From Nocardia higoensis (lineage in GTDB: Bacteria > Actinomycetota > Actinomycetes > Mycobacteriales > Mycobacteriaceae), in contig NZ_JADLQN010000004.1 of assembly GCF_015477835.1 (NCBI RefSeq), forward strand, positions 248,001 through 312,000: 64,000 bases of DNA. The letters run 5' to 3'. Below are positions 60,455 through 64,000 of the stretch, in pieces; the first letter of the stretch is position 1; every line of letters starts with the position of its first letter. The translations under genes and the position numbers were made by a program. The notes beneath the pieces are model-generated. The model saw only the letters and a list, made by a program, of their open reading frames with translations, was not told the DNA's origin and did not search any database.

Positions 60455-61630
60455 ATGTCCGCTAACCGCGCCCACATCGCTATGGTCGGCGTCCCGGCCG
60501 TCAGTCACATCCTGCCCAGCTCGGAGATCATCCGGGAGCTGGCGACGCGCGGCCATCGCGTGACCTATGCCAACGATCCGATGGTCGGAGACATGATCAC
60601 CGCCACCGGCGCCGAACTCGTGCCGTGCTCCTCGACGCTGCCCGTCGCCGACAACGATTGGCCCGACGACCCGATCGCGGCGATGTCGCTGTTCCTGGAC
60701 GACGCCATCCAGGCGCTCCCGCAATTACGCGCGGCATACGACGCCGACCCCGCCGACCTCTACCTCTACGACATCGGCGGGTATGCCGCGCGGGCGCTCG
60801 CCGAACGACAGCGCCGCCCCTTCGTCCAGCTGTCGCCGACGTATGTGGCGTGGGACGGTTACGACGAGGAGGTCGCGGCGGTGCTGTGGCAGCTGCCGGG
60901 CGCCGACGAGTACCGGGCGAAGTTCGCGCGCTGGCTGGCGGAGTGCGGCGCGTCCACCACCGACGTGAACGCCTTCCCGGGCCGGCCGGACCGCGCGCTG
61001 GCGCTGATCTCGCGGGCGATGCAGCCGCACGCCGATCGGGTCGACACGCGGACGGTGACGTTCGTCGGTCCCTGCTTCGATCTGCGGCCGGGCGAGCCGA
61101 CCTGGATTCGGCCGGCGGATGCCGAGAACGTCGTGCTGATCTCGCTCGGCTCGGCGTACACCCGGCAACCGGAGTTCTACCGGCAGTGCCTGCGCGCCTT
61201 CGGAGAGCTGCCCGGCTGGCACGTCGTGCTACAGATCGGCAAGCACACCGATGCCGCGGAGCTGGGCCCGATCCCGGCGAATGTGGAGGTGCACTCCTGG
61301 GTTGCGCAGCGGGAGATCCTCGACCAGGCCGATGCTTTCGTCACCCATGCCGGGATGGGCGGGTGCGGAGAGGGATTGCTGGCCGGCGTCCCGATGATCG
61401 CTGTGCCGCAGGCGGTCGATCAGTTCACCAACGCCGACCGTCTGGTGGAGCTGGGTGTGGCTCGCCGGATCGACACCGCGGACGCGACCGCCGAGAACCT
61501 GCGTGCGGCGCTGCTCGAACTCGTCGGCGATCAGGAACGCGCTCGCCGCTCGGCCCAGTTGCGGGCCGCGGCGCTGGCGGAGGGCGGCACGCGCCGCGCC
61601 GCCGACCTCATCGAGGAGATGGTGGGCTGA
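60455..61630 (+). CDS. MGT-type (macrolide/small-molecule) glycosyltransferase, 391 aa
   Basis: GT1-family transferase that moves a sugar from a nucleotide donor to a small hydrophobic acceptor. N-terminal acceptor domain: AHIAMVGVPAVSHILPSSEI, RELATRGHRVTYAND. C-terminal donor domain: NVVLISLGSAYTRQPEFYRQ, then the donor motif VHSWVAQREILDQADAFVTH and GMGGCGEGLLAGVPMIAVPQ, with AVDQFTNADRL. The His of the motif HAGMGG and the terminal Gln/Asp pair are present. Closest known functions are macrolide- or rifamycin-inactivating transferases of actinomycetes, so drug detoxification is possible, not shown. ATG 60455. Confidence 0.85.
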   Translation: MSANRAHIAMVGVPAVSHILPSSEIIRELATRGHRVTYANDPMVGDMITATGAELVPCSSTLPVADNDWPDDPIAAMSLFLDDAIQALPQLRAAYDADPADLYLYDIGGYAARALAERQRRPFVQLSPTYVAWDGYDEEVAAVLWQLPGADEYRAKFARWLAECGASTTDVNAFPGRPDRALALISRAMQPHADRVDTRTVTFVGPCFDLRPGEPTWIRPADAENVVLISLGSAYTRQPEFYRQCLRAFGELPGWHVVLQIGKHTDAAELGPIPANVEVHSWVAQREILDQADAFVTHAGMGGCGEGLLAGVPMIAVPQAVDQFTNADRLVELGVARRIDTADATAENLRAALLELVGDQERARRSAQLRAAALAEGGTRRAADLIEEMVG

Positions 61631-61650
61631 GCCGTTCGAGGCAGGCGTCG

Positions 61651-61682
61651 GAAGGCCGAGCGAACAGTTACTTCCGGCCTTC
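61651..61682. terminator. Weak hairpin at the convergent gene ends
   Basis: Arms gaaggccg (61651-61658) and cggccttc (61675-61682) pair with a 16-base loop across the stop of the DUF6448 gene (61668). Possible transcription end for both genes. Confidence 0.35.
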
Positions 61683-62195
61683 GTGGTGGTCGTGGGCCTG
61701 CATCGCCTTGTAGAGATGGTGGCTGTACACCTGGAAGCCGAGCATGGCCTGCACGTAGCGCCGGTCGTCGGCCACGGACAGGGCTCGGTGTGCGGCCAGC
61801 GTGTGGACGGCATCGAGGCGGTGCTTCAGTTCGTCGCGCAGGACGTTGCTCAGGAAGTCGGCCAGCTGTTGGCTCTCGCCGGATTCGATCGCGCGCTCGG
61901 CTATCGGGATCACCGGACCGACCGACAGCCCGGCGGGTTTCAGACCGGCGTAGGGGGCGCCTTCGCCGGCGCGGTGCAGGCGGACGACGGTCTCGAAGAA
62001 CCACAATTCGGCGAGCTCGCGGGCGGCCTGAGCGCCGGTCTCGCGCAGCGGCACGACCCGGTCGAAGGCCGCGCGGACCTCGGCTTCGGCTTCGGCGGGG
62101 ACGAACGGCAGGACGCGGGTCACCTCGGCGGTGTCGAGTGCCTGTCGGGCCGCGGAGACGACGGGACCGTCGAGTGAGTCGCAGTGCGGAGGCAT
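61668..62195 (-). CDS. DUF6448 family protein, 175 aa
   Basis: Begins MPPHCDSLDGPVVSAARQAL, the family form with an early His-Cys-Asp, and has the helical FFETVVRLHRAGEGAPYAGL and IPIAERAIESG segments, then LRDELKHRLDAVHTLA and a His-rich end (AMQAHDHHEGRK). Cytoplasmic. The His/Cys content suggests metal binding, but the role of the family is not known to me. ATG at 62195, with AAAGAGAGGAA upstream as ribosome site. Convergent with the glycosyltransferase gene (38-bp gap). Confidence 0.65.
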   Translation of the reverse strand: MPPHCDSLDGPVVSAARQALDTAEVTRVLPFVPAEAEAEVRAAFDRVVPLRETGAQAARELAELWFFETVVRLHRAGEGAPYAGLKPAGLSVGPVIPIAERAIESGESQQLADFLSNVLRDELKHRLDAVHTLAAHRALSVADDRRYVQAMLGFQVYSHHLYKAMQAHDHHEGRK

Positions 62196-62602
62196 GCCGT
62201 TCCTCTCTTTCCGAGAGCTTTCCTCGACATCGACGCTAGGAGGGGACGCGCGGGGCGAGAAGGGCCGAAGGTCACCGCGCAGGCGGTTACCGGGCGGATC
62301 GCGCGGTCTACTTCACCCAAGGAGAGACTCGGTGCGGTTCGCCGGGCGATTCCAGGGAGAGGACCAAGACATCCTCGATCCGGCGGGCCGACGCGTCCCG
62401 AAGCGGCACGGCATAGAACCACCCACCTTAGAAGTATGGTTCTACATCCCTCACAACCGGCTGGAACCTGTCAGGAGCCGACAGGCTCCGGCCGGCTGGC
62501 AGGTCCCCGAGTCGGACGAGGTCTGCGTGCAGCGCGGGTGTGTTCGGCCATTCGGCGGCGGCGGGTGGAGTCGTCACGCAGCGCCGTTGCCGGAGGTCGG
62601 CC
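62196..62602. other. Gene-free stretch with nested hairpins
   Basis: No supported gene in 407 bp. It holds tagaacca/tggttcta (62414-62421 and 62437-62444, perfect) and two overlapping stems, cctgtc/gacagg (62467-62472, 62480-62485) and ggagcc/ggctcc (62474-62479, 62484-62489), which cannot form together. The latter lie downstream of the helicase gene on the minus strand and may end its transcript. Confidence 0.45.
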
Positions 62603-64000
62603 TCAGTCGGACACGTAGGCGATCCACAGGTAGTCCCGTGGCCGGCTGGAAGCCACCAGGGTCTGGCGGGCGAGGAGTTCGGCGCGGTCCCTGGCGCCAC
62701 CGGTGAGTCCGGTGCGGTTTTCCGGCGGCTCTTCGGTGATGTGGAAGACCGCGGCGAAGTCCATTCCCTTGGCTCGGTGGACGGTGCCGACCTTGATGGC
62801 GTCGAGTTGGGTACCGTCGTACTTTTCCAGCGCGAGGGTGGGGAACCCGGCACGATCCAGGACGCGCTGGTAGTGCTCGGCGTCTTTGCGGGAGTTCACG
62901 ATGACGGACATATCGGAGATCGGTTGACCCGACTCGGTGATGGCGCGGACGAGCTCGGCATCGACGTCTCGGCGCCGGATATGCCTGTCGACGGCTGTCC
63001 CGCCGGGGAGAGTGGCCACGCTGTCGCGCAGGACGAAGCCACGTCCACCATCGAGATCATCGACCGTGTTCCCTGCCTCGATCATTTTCGTGTAGCGCAG
63101 GACGGCTCGGCGGTTGCGATAGTTGGTCCGCAGAACTCGGCCGCGGCCGGCGATCGGTATGCCCGCGTCGGACAAGCGCCAGCCACCCGCGTACACCTGT
63201 TGTTGCCCATCGCCCACCAGCAACAGTTGGGCATCCGGACCACCGCCTGCGATCAGGTGGACCAGACGGAGTTCCATAAGGGTGAAGTCCTGCACTTCGT
63301 CGACGACGACCAGCGCGAAGTCCTCGGTGTCATCCAGAGGGCGCAGCCGAAGCTCTTCGACCGCGAGACGGATCACATCGTTGAAATCGTGGACGCCTCT
63401 CTCTTCCAAACGGTCTCGGTAGGGCTCGTACCAGTTCTCCCAGACATACTTGCGCTGGTTGCCGTGCAGTTGGATGCCTTCACGGCCCGTCCGGTTGATC
63501 GCCTGGTAGGTGCTGACGTCGGGTATGCCTCTGCCTTCGATGACACGGTCGATCTCGTCGGTCCAATAGCCGTAGTCGGTGCCGTCGATCCGGCCGAGAT
63601 CCTTCCGTACCGCTTGCCAAGTTCGCGCCAGCGCATCATTCCTCGCGCCGTCGTCGAGGTTGTAGTCGACGCCGCGTCGATGGAGGAAGGTCATCGTCCA
63701 GGCGTGCAGTCCGGTGAAGGTGGATCGATCGACAGCGTGCGGGGCGATCCGGGCGAACGCGGAGTAGTGATAGGCGGGCAAGGTCTTGACGAAGCTGGTG
63801 AACAGCAGGCGGCCGGGATGACGTTTGGCGAAGTGCGCCATGCGATGCAGAGCGACCACGGACTTTCCCGTGCCCGCCGGGCCGCTGATCCGGGCGGGGC
63901 CGTTGAAGTTGGTGTGCACGAGGGAAAGTTGATCGGGATCCAGAAAGGTCATCCACTCGTGGAACGGGCGGTTGAGCGCACCGTCGCGGGCGCTGACGTG
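62603..64000 (-). CDS. UvrD/Rep-like DNA helicase, 5' end cut by window edge
   Basis: Superfamily 1 helicase-like ATPase, at least 465 residues visible. Walker A RISGPAGTGKSVVALHRMAH (near the visible start), Walker B/motif II LVVVDEVQDFTLMELRLVHL, motif III LLLVGDGQQQVYAGG, motif IV-like LRTNYRNRRAVLRYTKM, motif V IKVGTVHRAKGMDFAAVFH, and motif VI LVASSRPRDYLWIAYVSD. The insert in domain 1 is short, as in small UvrD-like proteins of phage-defence or repair loci. The frame stays open through the right edge (a codon-rich RDGALNRPFHEWM precedes the ATG at 63952), so an N-terminal domain is missing from view. Confidence 0.88.
   Translation of the reverse strand, partial: HVSARDGALNRPFHEWMTFLDPDQLSLVHTNFNGPARISGPAGTGKSVVALHRMAHFAKRHPGRLLFTSFVKTLPAYHYSAFARIAPHAVDRSTFTGLHAWTMTFLHRRGVDYNLDDGARNDALARTWQAVRKDLGRIDGTDYGYWTDEIDRVIEGRGIPDVSTYQAINRTGREGIQLHGNQRKYVWENWYEPYRDRLEERGVHDFNDVIRLAVEELRLRPLDDTEDFALVVVDEVQDFTLMELRLVHLIAGGGPDAQLLLVGDGQQQVYAGGWRLSDAGIPIAGRGRVLRTNYRNRRAVLRYTKMIEAGNTVDDLDGGRGFVLRDSVATLPGGTAVDRHIRRRDVDAELVRAITESGQPISDMSVIVNSRKDAEHYQRVLDRAGFPTLALEKYDGTQLDAIKVGTVHRAKGMDFAAVFHITEEPPENRTGLTGGARDRAELLARQTLVASSRPRDYLWIAYVSD

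Noticed and set aside
62131-62706. A 191-codon plus-strand frame over the gap before the helicase
   Set aside because: It joins antisense parts of two genes with the gap, shows no domain and no start signal.

Overview
The window is a 64 kb stretch of a high-GC actinobacterial chromosome, most probably a Nocardia or a close mycolate-containing relative. The evidence is gene content: a glnA1/glnA2/glnE nitrogen block with its usual neighbours (Hip1-like lipoprotein protease, RDD protein, DUF4191 protein), a CtpI-type P-ATPase, EF-G2, an MspA-family porin, DUF3558 lipoproteins and WXG100/ESX proteins. The assignment rests on remembered family resemblance, because no database search was possible.

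Left part (1-34 kb), mostly conserved chromosome. A catabolic cluster (CoA-transferase, alpha/beta hydrolase, homogentisate-dioxygenase-like cupin) faces two TetR regulators. A Hip1-like lipoprotein protease, glnA2 and glnE follow on the plus strand. Next come a lipase/M20 peptidase/type II lumazine synthase operon, a 2-oxoglutarate dioxygenase with an MFS exporter, ctpI, an MspA-like porin with an unusual Gln/Glu-rich insert, and glnA1 behind a well-formed GlnR box and a 19-bp terminator stem. The RDD and DUF4191 genes, EF-G2, two small secreted proteins, a NERD-domain membrane protein and an MHYT sensor close this part.

Middle part (34-47 kb), variable. It holds a PIG-L deacetylase, an acyl-CoA dehydrogenase, a 950-residue AfsR/SARP-like regulator, an isochorismatase-type hydrolase divergent from a GlxA-type regulator, and a TetR-rich segment. 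That segment (40.9-44.3 kb) is bounded by an imperfect 80-bp direct repeat: the intact tail of one TetR gene and a stray copy of it. A large lipoprotein of unknown function ends the part.

Accessory island (about 47.2-58.6 kb), visibly poorer in GC and rich in broken genes. It has a DUF3558 lipoprotein, a frameshifted cold-shock gene, an XRE-DUF5753/DUF397 regulator pair with two small divergent genes, and two ESX (type VII secretion)-like modules. Module A is WXG100, WXG100, a 483-residue ESX-type protein with a C-terminal ADP-ribosyltransferase-like domain, and a small acidic protein, followed convergently by an ADP-ribosylglycohydrolase. This pairing resembles the Tre1/Tri1 toxin-immunity logic of type VI secretion, here in a type VII setting, and is the most interesting item in the window. 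Module B is an EspC-like protein, a long WXG-headed protein of unknown function, two small membrane proteins and a hypothetical protein. Remnants of DGQHR and HIRAN genes mark decay.

Right part (58.7-64 kb). A YCII protein coupled to an ECF sigma factor, a macrolide-type glycosyltransferase behind a possibly leaderless promoter, a DUF6448 protein, and a UvrD-like helicase cut by the window edge. No rRNA, tRNA, CRISPR array or intact insertion sequence was seen.
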